A stretch of 64,000 bases of DNA, from NCBI GenBank assembly GCA_030761205.1, contig JAULJL010000010.1:8713241-8777240 (forward strand), written 5' to 3'. This DNA is from Fremontodendron californicum (Eukaryota > Streptophyta > Magnoliopsida > Malvales > Malvaceae). The translations under genes were made by a program, and so were the position numbers. Shown here one piece after another: positions 46,085-57,924 of this stretch. Each line of letters starts with the position of its first letter. Within the stretch, counting starts at the first letter, position 1. A model generated the notes under the pieces. That model ran no database searches. It was not told the origin of the DNA and saw only the letters and a list, made by a program, of their open reading frames with translations.

Positions 46085-47470
46085 TATATATATAGGTATA
46101 GGTTTTTAAAATATTATACATAATGTATTTACATTATATATAAAAATATATTAATAAAATCGATTAGTTCATTTTGTTCAATTTTTAATCTTAAAAATTG
46201 ATAAACAATCAAATTAGTTGAATAAATTATTTTTTAAATCAATTAATATCAAAATCAAATAAATCAAATCGAATTAATACCTTTTGATTATAGCAAGAAA
46301 AAAGGTACACATTTATATAACATAATCGATATTTGTTATTGGACAAGAGGCTAGTCGATTCATTGCCTTTACTCTTTACCAAAAAAACAAAAAAAACAAA
46401 AGGCAATTGATACTGATTTTAGTCCTTTTGGCGTGATGAGTAGGTAAGGGTTCATTCTGCTGAAAAAGAAAGGAAACCTAACTCAGTTGGACCTTTTCCT
46501 TGGTGCATGCACTTTGACATTTAAATAATTTTAGATATAATATAATTATAAAATATAAAAACATAATTATAATATAATATAAAAAATAATATAAATATAA
46601 TAATACGAATATATCAAAATTTTATATAATAAAAATTATTAACATAATAAAATTTATATAAATATATAATATTTTAAATAAAATTATAACACATAAAAAA
46701 ATACCAATACGATACTAATAATTACCGAATCTAGTTTCCATGCAAGTCTTGGTCAAGTCGTCGTACCTGTGTAAGTCTAAATACGTGGTTTAGTTTGGAC
46801 CACGTTATTGGTTTCTTCTGACCCTCAACTTTTCTCAGGATTTTCATTAATAGTTTTTAATTAGAGAGTTTATGAACTTCGCCTAAAATTTCAGGAAAAT
46901 TTGTCTAAATACAATTCCTTAAGTGAAAGCTCATGAAGTTCTCACATATTGAAAATCATATATAATAATAATAATAATAATTAAAACACACATTAAAACA
47001 ACTAAATTGACAAAATTAACTACTTGAATTTTCATATACCCATTTACGAGAATTTTAAATTCTAGAGCACTAAAAAAAATTAATTTTATGTTCAGTAACA
47101 ATTTTTTTTTGGAATGATTTGTGTAAATATTATAAAGCATAAAAAGTATTATATTACAATTGATTACTACAAATTACATTTTGCAGTAAGAGTGAATACA
47201 AATTGTTACAAATACTTTTTACAACACTACTCTTTGCATCATCTTACAATAATTTATTAAAAAAAAAAAATTGTAGCATTAAATCTTATGTTGCAATAGG
47301 TACAAATTTTTGTAACAAAAAAGTGTACATAATTAAGAATTAATACAAATATTTTTTATACCACAACTATTTGCAGCATCTTATAGCAAAACATAAATTT
47401 GTTGTCGTCAAAACTCACATTTCTTGTAATGATAGATATATGAAATAATAATACAAAATTTTAATATAGA
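46085..47470 (+). repeat. Segment A: 1.4-kb duplicated segment
   Basis: Nearly the same as 57925-59352 (segment D), including TCCTTTTGGCGTGATGAGTA, GTCGTCGTACCTGTGTAAG and GTGGTTTAGTTTGGACCACG. The left part is AT-rich, the middle carries these GC-richer conserved words, and the right part is a CACTA-like MITE (47068-47431). It has no accepted ORF. It resembles a duplicated promoter or intergenic piece and may itself be an unclassified repeat. Confidence 0.8.
47068..47431. mobile_element. CACTA-like MITE in segment A
   Basis: Mutated ends CACTAAAAAAAAT...TTTCTTGTAATG. The better-preserved copy in segment D has CACTACAAGAAAT...ATTTCTTGTAGTG. Subterminal words AAATTGTTACAAATA and ATTTGCAGCATCTTATAG recur. 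It was already present before the segment was duplicated, since C and D carry it at the same place. Confidence 0.55.
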
Positions 47471-47471
47471 G

Positions 47472-47853
47472 CAATATATAAAATGCAACAATAAGAAGAC
47501 ATTTTTTCTTGTTAGATGGGGAATTGGTTAGATAAATTCATTTTCATGATTGTGCCTTTCCTTTTGTATGTTTGGTACGTCCAATGAAAAGAGGAGGAAA
47601 AAACAAAAGAAAGAAAGAGAGTACTGAAAGGAAAAGATAGGGGGATAACTTGTTTGGTTCATTTCATCAAAAGAAAATTAAGAAAGAAAAACATGTAAAT
47701 TTACACTTTTCACAATTTAAAAGATCTATTTCTTTCATAAATGAGAAGAAAATGAGAAGAAGATACTTATTCAACTAGATTAATTATTATTTTATTTATT
47801 ATTTGACCTAAAAATCTTTTCTTTCCTCTAAAACATATATGTATGAAACACAG

Positions 47854-47904
<51 letters not shown>

Positions 47905-48032
47905 GACGAAACATGAGTCTTGGGACTCAAATTTCACTTGGGGAAAATTAAATATTAAGAAAATGACATTAAAAGGACACTTAAAAAATGATGAAAGTTT
48001 CATCAAAATGAAAAAAAAAAAAAAAAAGATTG
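47472..48032. other. Spacer with a (TAA)n microsatellite
   Basis: ATA/AAT triplets run from about 47855 to 47900. The minus-strand ORF 47767-48006 reads this as poly-Tyr and is rejected. From about 47960 the first unit of a tandem duplication begins. Confidence 0.6.
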
Positions 48033-48660
48033 AGAAGGGAATATAGGCATCCTCAAAAGTCAGGTAACCGGCCGTCAGGTCCGATAAGCCCGACCCTTAT
48101 TAGACCGGATCTTGGTAGAGTTTTTAGTGATTCGGGTCAATTCGGCTCGAATCACTGTTTATATAATAAAAAAAATATTTTTATTTAAATTTAATTAAAA
48201 AAATATATAAATATTAATATAAAAATAATTTTTATTATTTTTTAAATAGTAAACCGGGTCGACAAACAAGTCTGGACCTGATTAAGGAAATTAAAAAAAA
48301 TTTCAAGTCACGGCCCGGTCTGACTCTTGAGCAGGTCTAGAAGGGAATGAGTAAAATTAATATGATCTAGCTATTTTTGTTACTCATGCTAAATTACATT
48401 CTTAGGTATCTAAATTATGTTTTTGGCATATCCAATATGGTAGTAAAAGAAGGTCGTAAAATGAACATTAAAAGGACCTAAAAATGATGAAATTTTCATC
48501 AAAATGAAAAAAACAAAGGATTGGGCAGGGAACGAGTAAAATTATTATGTAGATCTAGCTATTTTTATTACTCCTTCTAAATAACATTCTAAATAACACA
48601 GATTAATATATTTATATATATATATTTTGGCATATTCAATATGGTAGTAAAAGTTTTCAA
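47960..48660 (+). repeat. Tandem direct duplication, unit about 190 bp
   Basis: Both units share CATTAAAAGGACCTAAAAAATGATGAAA-type sequence (split here as ACATTAAAAGGAC and AATGATGAAA), TTTCATCAAAATGAAAAA, GGGAA(T/C)GAGTAAAATTA, GATCTAGCTATTTTT, and a final CCAATATGGTAGTAAAAG. The first unit is interrupted by the 296-bp element at 48043-48338; the second (about 48455-48655) is not. Confidence 0.7.
48043..48338. mobile_element. 296-bp TIR MITE with 9-10-bp target duplication
   Basis: AGAAGGGAAT flanks it on both sides (48033-48042, 48339-48348), and the second unit of the surrounding tandem duplication shows the uninterrupted site. The ends are imperfect inverted repeats: CTCAAAAGTCAG...ACCGGCCGT at left against CTCAAGAGTCAG...CCGGGCCGT read inward from the right. 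The duplication length favours a Mutator-like origin. Confidence 0.65.
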
Positions 48661-49314
48661 GTTTTTGCCTTTTCTTTTTGCTGATTCTCTCTTTCATTCT
48701 CGTTTTTCACTTTTTTCCCAAATCAAATAGAACTATAGGTCTGGGCAAAAAAAATAAAAATATAGGGATGTAGTCTCATCATGGAAAATTACATCTTCAA
48801 GAAATTACCTTAGCATATAAAAAATTAGCAATGAACCGGAAGTAAGGGTATTAGAATGAGATTATGTATAGATTTGGTACTTCTGAAATTAGTATTTAGT
48901 AGTCATCATGACAATGGTTTAAAATTTGGTTATATTAATCTGTGGATCAAAATCAAGATTTCAAGCTGCAAGTGGTGAAGCATACTTCTCGGGAAGGAAA
49001 TAGGTTGAACTTGGCAAAAAATGGAGTCAATTAAGTGGAGAATTTTGTTATATTTTCTATTGCTCTCGATTGCATTTCAATTTTGACACGATAAATTTTT
49101 TTTTTTTTTTTAATTCAGGATATTTTTTATCTTTATTTTATGATTGAAAAAAATTAATTTTTATAAAAAATATAATAATAAAATCTTTCCAACTTTAATT
49201 ATTTTTAAAATTTGAATCTTAATCTATTTCGAGGATTAGAATTACTTTACCACTGTAACTAATCTAATGTTGGTATGAAACGGCACTCTCAATAATCAAT
49301 ACAATGAAAGTTAC
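48661..49314. other. AT-rich spacer, nothing recognised
   Basis: No ORF of note. A poly-T run lies near 49098-49111. Confidence 0.4.
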
Positions 49315-49855
49315 TCTGATCGAGGAACGATATAACATCATCAATATTTGTTATTGGACACGAGACTAGTCGATTCATTTACCTTTACTCTTTACCAAAA
49401 CACAAAAGGCAATTGATTGTGATACTGATTTTAGTCCTTTTGGCGTGTTGCCTAGGTAAGCTGAAAAAGAAAGAAACCTAACTCAGTTGGACCTTTTACT
49501 TTCTCACTGCACTTCGACGATAAAATAATTTGTAACATGATGTAAAAAAAGAATTATAATATAATATAAATTATGATATAATATTAAAAAATAATATAAA
49601 TATGATGATATAAATATGTAAATTATTAAAATTTATATAATATAAATTATTAATGTATTAAAATTTATATAAATATATAATATTTTAAATATGTTATAAA
49701 AATATACAATATGAATAATTGCCGAATCTAATTTTCATGCAGGTCTTGATCAAGTCGTCGTACCTGTGTAAATCTAAATACGTGGTTTAGTTTGGACCAC
49801 GTTATTGGTTTCTTTGATCCTCAACTTTTATCAGGATTTTGGAACCAATTTTTTT
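49315..49855 (+). repeat. Segment B: left half of the duplicated segment
   Basis: It matches segment A from about ATATTTGTTATTGGACA through GTGGTTTAGTTTGGACCACG to CAGGATTTT, where homology stops abruptly at about 49846-49855. It is more diverged from A and D than they are from each other. The missing right half resumes at about 56696. Confidence 0.75.
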
Positions 49856-49984
49856 TGGGGTGATAACCTTTTTTTTTTTTTTTTAACGTACGGGGTTTTA
49901 CGGTAAGTTTGTTATCGTGAGTTTTTGGTAAACTTCAAATTAGGAAATCTGAGTAGTAGGTTATCAGGTCACCATTTTTTACAT

Positions 49985-52145
49985 ATGAACATGACAAAAT
50001 TACATATCAACTTGACGAATTACATATAAACATGACAAATTACATATAAACTTGACAAATAGAAAAATTACATATGAACATGACAAATTACATATAAACT
50101 TGACAACTTACATATAAACATGACAAATTACATATCAACTTGACAAATTCACGAATTACATATGAACATGACAAATTACATATCAACTTGACAAATTACA
50201 TATGAAAAATTACATATAAACATGACAACTTACATATGAACTTGACGAATTACATATCAACTTGACAAATTACATATGAACTTGACAAATTCACGAATTA
50301 CATATGAACATGACAAATTACATATGAACTTGACGAATTACATATAAACATGAGAAATTACATATGAACTTGACAAATTCACGAATTACATATGAACATG
50401 ACAAATTACATATGAACTTGACGAATTACATATCAACTTGACAAATTACATATGAACTTGACAAATTCACGAATTACATATGAACATGACAAATTACTAT
50501 GAACTTGACGAATTACATATCAACTTCATAAATTACATATGAACTTGACAAATTACATATGAACTTGACAAATTCACGAATTACATATGAACATGACAAA
50601 TTACATATGAACTTGACGAATTACATATCAATTTGACAAATTACATATAAACTTGACAAATTCACGAATTACATATGAACATGACAAATTACATATGAAC
50701 TTGACGAATTACATATCAACTTGACAAATTACATATGAACTTGACAAATTCACGAATTACATATGAACATGATAAATTACATATGAACTTGACGAATTAC
50801 ATATCAACTTGACAAATTACATATGAACTTGACAAATTCACGAATTACATATGAACATGACAAATTACATATCAACTTGACGAATTACATATCAACTTGA
50901 CAAATTACATATGAACTTGACAAATTCACGAATTACATATGAACATGACAAATTACATATGAACTTGACGAATTACATATAAACATGAGAAATTACATAT
51001 GAACTTGACAAATTCACGAATTACATATGAACATGACAAATTACATATGAACTTGACGAATTACATATCAACTTGACAAATTACATATGAACTTGACAAA
51101 TTCACGAATTACATATGAACATGACAAATTACATATGAACTTGACGAATTATATATCAACTTGACAAATTACATATGAACTTCACAAATTCACGAATTAC
51201 ATATGAACATGACAAATTACATATCAACTTGACGAATTACATATCAACTTGACAAATTACATATGAACTTGACAAATTCACGAATTACATATGAACATGA
51301 CAAATTACATATGAACTTGACGAATTACATATGAACTTGACAAATTACATATGAACTTGACAAATTCACGAATTACATATGAACATGACAAATTACATAT
51401 GAACTTGACGAATTACATATCAACTTGACAAATTACATATGAACTTGACAAATTCACGAATTACATATGAACATAATAAATTACATATGAACTTGACGAA
51501 TTACATATCAACTTGACAAATTACATATGAACTTGACAAATTCACGAATTACATATGAACATGACAAATTACATATCAACTTGACGAATTACATATCAAC
51601 TTGACAAATTACATATGAACTTGACAAATTCACGAATTACATATGAACATGACAAATTAAATATCAACTTGACGAATTACATATCAACTTGACAAATTAC
51701 ATATAAACTTGACAAATTCACGAATTACATATGAATATTACAATTTACATATCAACTTGACGAGTTACATATAAACATGACAAATTACTTATCAACATGA
51801 CAAATTCACGAATTACATATAAACATGATAAATTACATATCAACTTGACGAATTACATATAAACATGACAAATTACATATAAACTTGACAAATTCACGAA
51901 TTACATGAACATGACAATTTACATATAAACTTGACGAGTTACATATAAACATGACAAATTACATATCAACATGACAAATTCACGAATTACATATAAACAT
52001 GACAAATTACATATAAACTTGACGAATTACATATAAACATGACAAATTACATATAAACATGACCAAATGACAAATTACATATGAAGATGACATTACATAT
52101 AAACATGACAAATTACGTATAAACATGACAAATTACATATAAACG
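49985..52145 (+). repeat. 2.2-kb minisatellite with 88-bp higher-order unit
   Basis: The basic monomer is 20 bp, ATTACATATGAACTTGACAA, with variants (CAAC for GAAC, ACAT for ACTT, ACGA for ACAA). In the core, four monomers in fixed variant order plus an 8-bp cap ATTCACGA make an 88-bp unit. It is repeated about 18 times between roughly 50290 and 51720. Both flanks are less ordered and use a TATAAACATGAC variant. It abuts the zinc-knuckle exon at 52150. No long ORF. Confidence 0.95.
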
Positions 52146-52153
52146 TCGTCCAA

Positions 52154-52691
52154 AGTTAGAAAGTGTGGGTACTGCAGAATGGACGGACATACTAAAGTTA
52201 CTTGCCCACTTTTGAAAATTGGAATGCAAAGTGCTGGTGTCGACAACCTTACTTGTAATAGTGACAATGAGTTAAAATATTCAGTACAACCTGGGGTTGG
52301 GTGCTGGGGAAACCCGTATACAAAGTTAACTTCTGATGATGTGAGATTTATATTACTTATAATTGGTGTTTTTAAAGTTTTAACACTATGATGTTGGTTG
52401 ATTAATTACCTTATAACCTCATAGGGAGAAGATGAAATGGAGACTGAAGCCTTTTTCCCAACTATGCATACCCAAGAGAACAACAATATACAGGTAATGT
52501 TTCATTTTGTTTTTTTTAAGCTTTAATTGGTTTCGGGTATTGCGCACCATCAAACAATTAATTGTTGAGCATATGACTAACGTTATAATTTATATTTTTA
52601 GGACGACTCATTTTCATTCAGCAATTATGAAAAAAAATTTAATGAAGCTAAACAATCAGACTTCTCTGGTTCGTTTAGATCACCAAGTTGA
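52154..52691 (+). pseudogene. Last three exons of a CCHC zinc-knuckle protein gene (5'-truncated)
   Basis: Exon a (to 52340) carries RKCGYCRMDGHTKVTCPLL, a zinc knuckle CX2CX4HX4C, and reads to SDD. Introns with GT/AG ends follow (52341-52424 and 52494-52601). Exon b (52425-52493) encodes GEDEMETEAFFPTMHTQENN. Exon c (52602-52691) encodes a Ser/Phe-rich end (DDSFSFSNYEKKFNEAKQ) and stops at TGA 52689-52691. All three exons join in phase 0, which supports a real gene end. The upstream exons are replaced by the minisatellite. CCHC knuckles bind single-stranded nucleic acid. I do not recognise the family. Confidence 0.6.
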
Positions 52692-53673
52692 TTGGTTAAG
52701 TTGTCATCTTTCTTTTCATTTCAAAACCTCTATAGAGATTAAATTTATAGAGGTTAAATTTTGCACTAATATAAAAGTTACTGTATATCTTTTACTGGAC
52801 TCTTAAGTCTATGATACAATTTTGAGACTTCAATCTGCTGATGTTTTCATAAGTGAAAACTTTCAACTTTAGGTTGCATATACTTTCTGTAATGTGTATA
52901 GGATAAATACTTAAGAAGTTAAACAAAAATCATCTATCTCTTTGGATACCACAATGAAACATTTTTTTTGAGGTTATTCCAAACTGAGTTTAGGTAACTG
53001 TTAGTTAAGTGTCGTGAGTATTGTATGCAAACAATATATGCTTGTTATCTGAATATGAATATGGGTGCAATTTTTTTGAGGTTATTCCAATCTTATCGTA
53101 TCCAAAAAAGGTTGTATGAATATGGGTGCAATTTATGATACACAACTTGGCCAATCTTATATATATTCATTCATCAGAAAAACCATCAAATCTGCAAGAA
53201 CAATAGTATATATATGATTTGCAGTTCAAGCCAGATTGGCATTGGCAAAGGACATCCACCTACAATAGTATATAATTAGCACAAGCAAACTTTGTTGAGC
53301 CAAAACCCGGTTTATGGTTTAAAACTAATATAGACATCTTAAACCCGGTTTCCTTCAGGCTAGATAAAGGACGTTCCATAGAAAATAAGCTTTGAATCTC
53401 AAATAGCTAGATTAGCATCAGTGAGGAAAATGCTCTGTCCCAGCTTCAGTCCAGTCTTATTTTCTAGTAAAATTTTCTTGCCAGAAACTTTAAGAAATAA
53501 TCCCAAATTAAACACTCAATGTTCTAATTGCACACAAGCCATGACTTGGTATGTTCTTAATTATACCTGCATGGGTGGGAGACAGTGATGAACAAAAGAT
53601 TAAGAGAAGTCTGGATTACATTCAAAATATTTCTTTAATAAAAAAGAGAGTTACACACGAAGTTGTACCATAC
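52692..53673. other. Non-coding sequence between the two convergent gene fragments
   Basis: It holds the expected 3' flank of the zinc-knuckle gene and the start of the last AAA-ATPase intron (minus strand, from 53673). I searched by eye for AAA-domain exons on the minus strand and found none. ACCCGGTTTATGGTTTAAA and TTAAACCCGGTTTCC (53305-53355) form a short imperfect inverted pair. Confidence 0.5.
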
Positions 53674-56032
53674 CTTAAATAATATGGGAAGCTATCAAAT
53701 GACACTTCTAAGTTTCTGCCATCAAGAATTCCTGCATGAATGTCCTCTTTGAATACTGCACAGCGGAGTGATATACTCGATAGCGTCACCGGCTGTGAAT
53801 CCCTCGCCCACTCGTTTCTTTCGTCCAATACCTGTTTACAGATACTTTTGCTCAATTTCAGATTACAACTAGTTGATGGAGCAAACATCCTCAAGAAAGG
53901 CCTTAGCAAATCATTCACCCCAGAGAGTTTTACATTGCCTGCCTCTGTGCTGGAGTCGTGGTTGCAATCAAGATGAAGATTCTTGTTGATTGCTCCAACC
54001 TCTGCAGCTTTATCATTCTCTATGTTTGCAGTTGAATTTCCTTCCAAGCCATCAAGATCAACATCCGCGGCATCATGAACAATGGAATGAGTAGACACCT
54101 CAGTCACCTGGTGGATCTTACTGCTGGCTTGAGAAGGAGATTTCCAGCGGGATAAATCTGGCCTCAAGCTTGAAAGTGATGCCAATATGGTAGCCCCAGT
54201 AACAGCTGATGGATCTCCTGACCTCCTCTCAAGTTGCAGAAACTTTCCTATGGTATTCTGGACCTCTGCGACTGCACCCTTAACTGCAACCTCAGTCATG
54301 AGTTGCTGAAATATCTAAATCAGGGGAAATTAAATTAAGGAGATAACAAAAATAAGCATAGACATAGAAACAGATAACCAGTAAGACATAAGAGTAAAAG
54401 CACTATAATAACACTCAACAAGCAAGAGATTGACTTTAACGAATTGCCCTCAAACCCAAGAAAAGGATACATATGCATGATTCCCCAGCAAACCGAAGAC
54501 CACCTCATCACCGGAGTTAAGCACACAACTGGTGTTTTTCTTCACCACTGTCCCATTTGCTTGCACTGACCCCTTGCTCCCAATGCTTTCTAACATGGCT
54601 ACTGCACTGCCTTCATGCTGATCATGTCGATAAATAATGAGTACTCATACTGCATGTACATATTAAGGAGTTTATCTCCACAAAATAAAATATAAACAGT
54701 GGCTGCTCAAAGCAGAAAAACCTAAATCCAAAGAGCTAATGCATCTAAAAAAGACCACTGCAAAACGCCCACAAAAATATCAGGATCATACACGAGTAAC
54801 AAATTCCTCCTTTATGCAGAAGCATTCTTAATTTTGTATCAATCCAACAAAAAGCAACATATTGAATGTAAAATTTAGGTGATACCTGGGTGTGTTTTAT
54901 CTTGCAAAGCATTGCACTAATTGTCTGGTCCTTTAATTGGAAATTGCAGTGTTTACTCGAGCCAATTGTGAAATTTGATGTGCAAATGGGAACATTAGGA
55001 ATCTGTAGTTCACAAAAGTGCCCAACTCATTACAAATAATATCATAATTTTGATTTAAGTCAAAACTCAAAAGACTACCACTAGTTCAGATATCTAAAAT
55101 TTACTGTACACAAAATGCTTAAATATACAGAGAGAAGATTCATATCCAAAAGATAATCTGAAAGTACAGTGCTTTTTATGTCAACTACCTAGCAAACAAA
55201 GACTAACTACTAGAAAGTTGTTTTGTTAAAGAGAGGTTTGAATTTACCTGCGCAGACTGCGACAAAAGTCTGCACCAAGGTGTAGAAGTATCAAAATTTG
55301 GATTCTGTTTCTCGGAAATACTCCACGTAGAGAATGAACTCCTCGCCTTGTCCAACAAAATCGGCGCAGAACCTTTAAAACAACAAGCAAATCCGTATTC
55401 AGTCAAAATGACACTCTCGAATTTCAAAAGGAAAAAAGATTCAGAAAAGAAAATGCAAATCCAAACTTACTCAAACGAGACTTAAATTCAAGAAACAAGA
55501 TGCAAGAAGTGAAATAACTAAAAAGCAAATCCAAAAACAGTGACACTAAAAAGTTTTGAGATATGACGCATCTCAAAACTCAAATGCAAATTCACTGAAA
55601 CGAAACTCAAATAGCCAATAAAGGAGAGCTCAAAACCAAAAACTAACCATCAGTGATCGGTGCTACCACGGCGACAGCAGCCGATGATGTCTCGCCCTTC
55701 CCAGAGTTCACGTCATCTCCGGCGATTGGAGCCTCGCCGTTCCCACAATCTCCGGGATCCATGGCGGGCGGCGTGCACATTTCTTTGGAACTCTCCGTCG
55801 CCGGCATCGGTTTCTCCGCATTTTCCACCTGAGAAAAAAAAAAGCCCGCTAAAAAGTCAATACCTTCACTCAAATCCGCTACTCTCAAAACCCAACAAAA
55901 AAAACGTCTTCCGGATGCGTTTTACGCTGACACCTTTTGTCGTTTTGGAGACGGAGGCTTATCCTCGAAAGAAGAAGAAGATCTCTTGCTATTGTTACCA
56001 GACAGAGATCCACTTCGTCTCGTTGAAACCAT
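53674..56032 (-). pseudogene. First six exons of an FHA-domain AAA-ATPase gene (3'-truncated)
   Basis: Minus-strand exons: 1) 56032-55934, MVSTRRSGSLSGNNSKR; 2) 55828-55648; 3) 55372-55248; 4) 55002-54886; 5) 54617-54471; 6) 54314-53674. They have GT/AG introns and consistent phases (33, 60.3, 41.7, 39, 49 and 213.7 codons), giving 436 open codons. Exons 4-5 encode an FHA fold (TIGSSKHCNFQLKD; NGTVVKKNTSCVLNSGDEVV). Exon 6 has GDPSAVTGATILASLSSLRP and VSFDSFPYYL, conserved N-terminal motifs of plant AAA-ATPases like Arabidopsis At1g02890 and At4g02480. The Walker A/B AAA domain that follows in that family is absent. The last donor (AAG|GTATGG, 53674/53673) is intact with no downstream exon. 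No ATPase could be made; a truncated product is possible. Confidence 0.75.
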
Positions 56033-56695
56033 GACTATCTGGTTTTTTTTTTTTTTTTTAATTTCTTTCTTTTCCTTCTCTCTTTTTTTCTTTGTCTCTG
56101 TTCACCACTATATTCTCATCTTCATGTTTAAACTTTCAGAGATGGAAGATTGTTGACCTGAGATTCAGTCGAGTTGCCCAAAGATGAGCAGCCACAACAT
56201 ATGAGATGGGTAGCGGCTGAAAAGAAAAACTGAAAGAAGAAAATTGAAAACTCTTTCTTTTTAGGTTAAATGTTAACAACCGGTTAACAGGTAAACATTT
56301 TTTTTCTTTCTTTTTTTTTTAATCAACGGCTGAGATGAAGAATTTTTAATCTAAGGGTTTATTTTATTTTAAGCTGATGGGAAGCGTTTGTTAAGAATCT
56401 GATTTTAGAATTTTCCTTAACGTATGCGTCACTTCTGAACCGAGATTCTTGAATTTTTTTAATTACGAATGATTAAATATTTTTAAAAAATATTTAAAAA
56501 TTAAATTCATAGATTAATAAAACTCGATAAGCAAATCAGTGATGTTAATTAATATTTGAGTATCTATATACAAAATTTAATCAAATACGTAGTTGATGAA
56601 CAATAAAACTTTATCATAATTTTTGGTCTGAGAATCCATTTAAATAAATCTAAAAAAAAATTAAAATACTTTAATCTTTGTATTAATTAGTTTTT
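56033..56695 (-). other. 5' flank of the AAA-ATPase fragment
   Basis: On the minus strand this would be leader and promoter: a pyrimidine/purine-rich tract (56040-56100), an inverted AACCGGTTAAC-type word near 56278-56290, and poly-A/T. The gene fragment thus came with its upstream region. No TATA box is assigned. Confidence 0.4.
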
Positions 56696-56808
56696 CATTA
56701 ATAGTTTTTAATTAGAGATTTTACGAACTTCACCTAAAATTTGAGGAAAATTTGTCTACAAACAATTCCTTAAGTGAATGCTCATGAAGTTCTCAAATAT
56801 TGAAAATC

Positions 56809-56841
<33 letters not shown>

Positions 56842-57238
56842 CAAAACTTACATTAAAACTACTAAATTGACAAAATTAACTACTTGAATTTTCATATATT
56901 CTAGAGCACTATAAGAAGTATTATGTTCAGTAATTACAAAATACATCTTTATTGCGGCAAAAAAGTATTAATTACAATTGGTTACTACAAATTACATTTT
57001 ACCGTAAGAGTGGATACAAATTGTTACAAATACTTTTTACAAAATTCCTATTTGCAACATTTGACAACAATTTATAAAAAAATTTGTAGCATTAAATCTT
57101 ATGTTGCAATAGGTATTAATTTTTCTAACAAAAGTGTACATAAGAATTATTACAAATACTTTTTGTAACACAATTATTTGTAGCATCTTATAGAAAAACA
57201 TAAAATTGTTGTCGTCAAAACTCACATTTCTTGTAGTG
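56696..57238 (+). repeat. Segment C: right half of the duplicated segment, with CACTA-like MITE
   Basis: It starts at TTTCATTAATAGTTTTTAAT exactly where segment B stops relative to A and D. It runs through TTCCTTAAGTGAA and a (TAA)n tract to the MITE at 56907-57238 (CACTATAAGAAGT...TTTCTTGTAGTG). Confidence 0.75.
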
Positions 57239-57924
57239 ACATATATAAGTCAAAGTAGCTATAAATCTCTTTATTATAACATCTAAGGTATATTAGTCTG
57301 TACCCTAAATTGATGTAATTTAATTTTTAATTTTTTAAATTTAAAGTAATTTGTTAAAATTATTAATAATGTTAAGTTATTCCTCCCCTGCCTTCAACTC
57401 ACCTGTTTCAAGTTTCAACCTACGTCCCTACCCACACCCAGTAGGCCAGTACCCACCCCACCCCACCCCTCCCATGCCTCTGGCTCTGGCTATCCCTAAT
57501 TCCCAACCAAGTAGACAAGCCTTCAAGGCAGACATGAAGGAAAATTTGGGTTTTGCAGTGAGAAAATAAGAAAAAGAGGAGACATGGGCACAGGAAATCT
57601 GGAAAAGTGATGGAAAACAGCAACAAATTCAATACAAATTTCAGATATTTCAAAGTTACTATGTGCTCGAAAATAGAAATTAGAATTTTTTTTTTTTGTT
57701 TTAAAAAAAAAAAATTGCTTCTGAGTTGAATGGGAAACAGTGGTAATGGAAATAGCAGTTCTTTCTTTACGATTTTAATCTCAGATTTTTTTTTTTGGTT
57801 TTAACTTGTTTTACATTTTGGACTTTTAATTTTATGTGGCTATTTAATTTAATGTGATCAATAAAATTATGCCACGTTGATAAAAAATTGATGTGGCATT
57901 TATATATATATATATATATATATG
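57239..57924. other. Spacer with a C-rich patch
   Basis: 57370-57500 is C/CA-rich (CCCACCCCACCCCACCCCTC near 57455) with ORFs on both strands (57351-57569, 57420-57653) that I do not accept. ATGCCACGTTGAT...GTGGCAT (57871-57900) is a short inverted repeat, followed by (TA)n. Confidence 0.45.

Noticed and set aside
47767..48006. ORF with a long tyrosine run
   Set aside because: Artefact of the AAT/ATA triplet microsatellite.
49846..56696. Classical Helitron or TIR element as carrier of the gene fragments
   Set aside because: The left end does not begin with TC, the right end reads TTAG rather than CTRR with a hairpin, and the ends share no inverted repeat. The insertion idea is kept but not the class.
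57351..57653. Proline-rich ORF and overlapping antisense ORF
   Set aside because: Short, in a C-rich patch, no splice or start context, no domain recognised.
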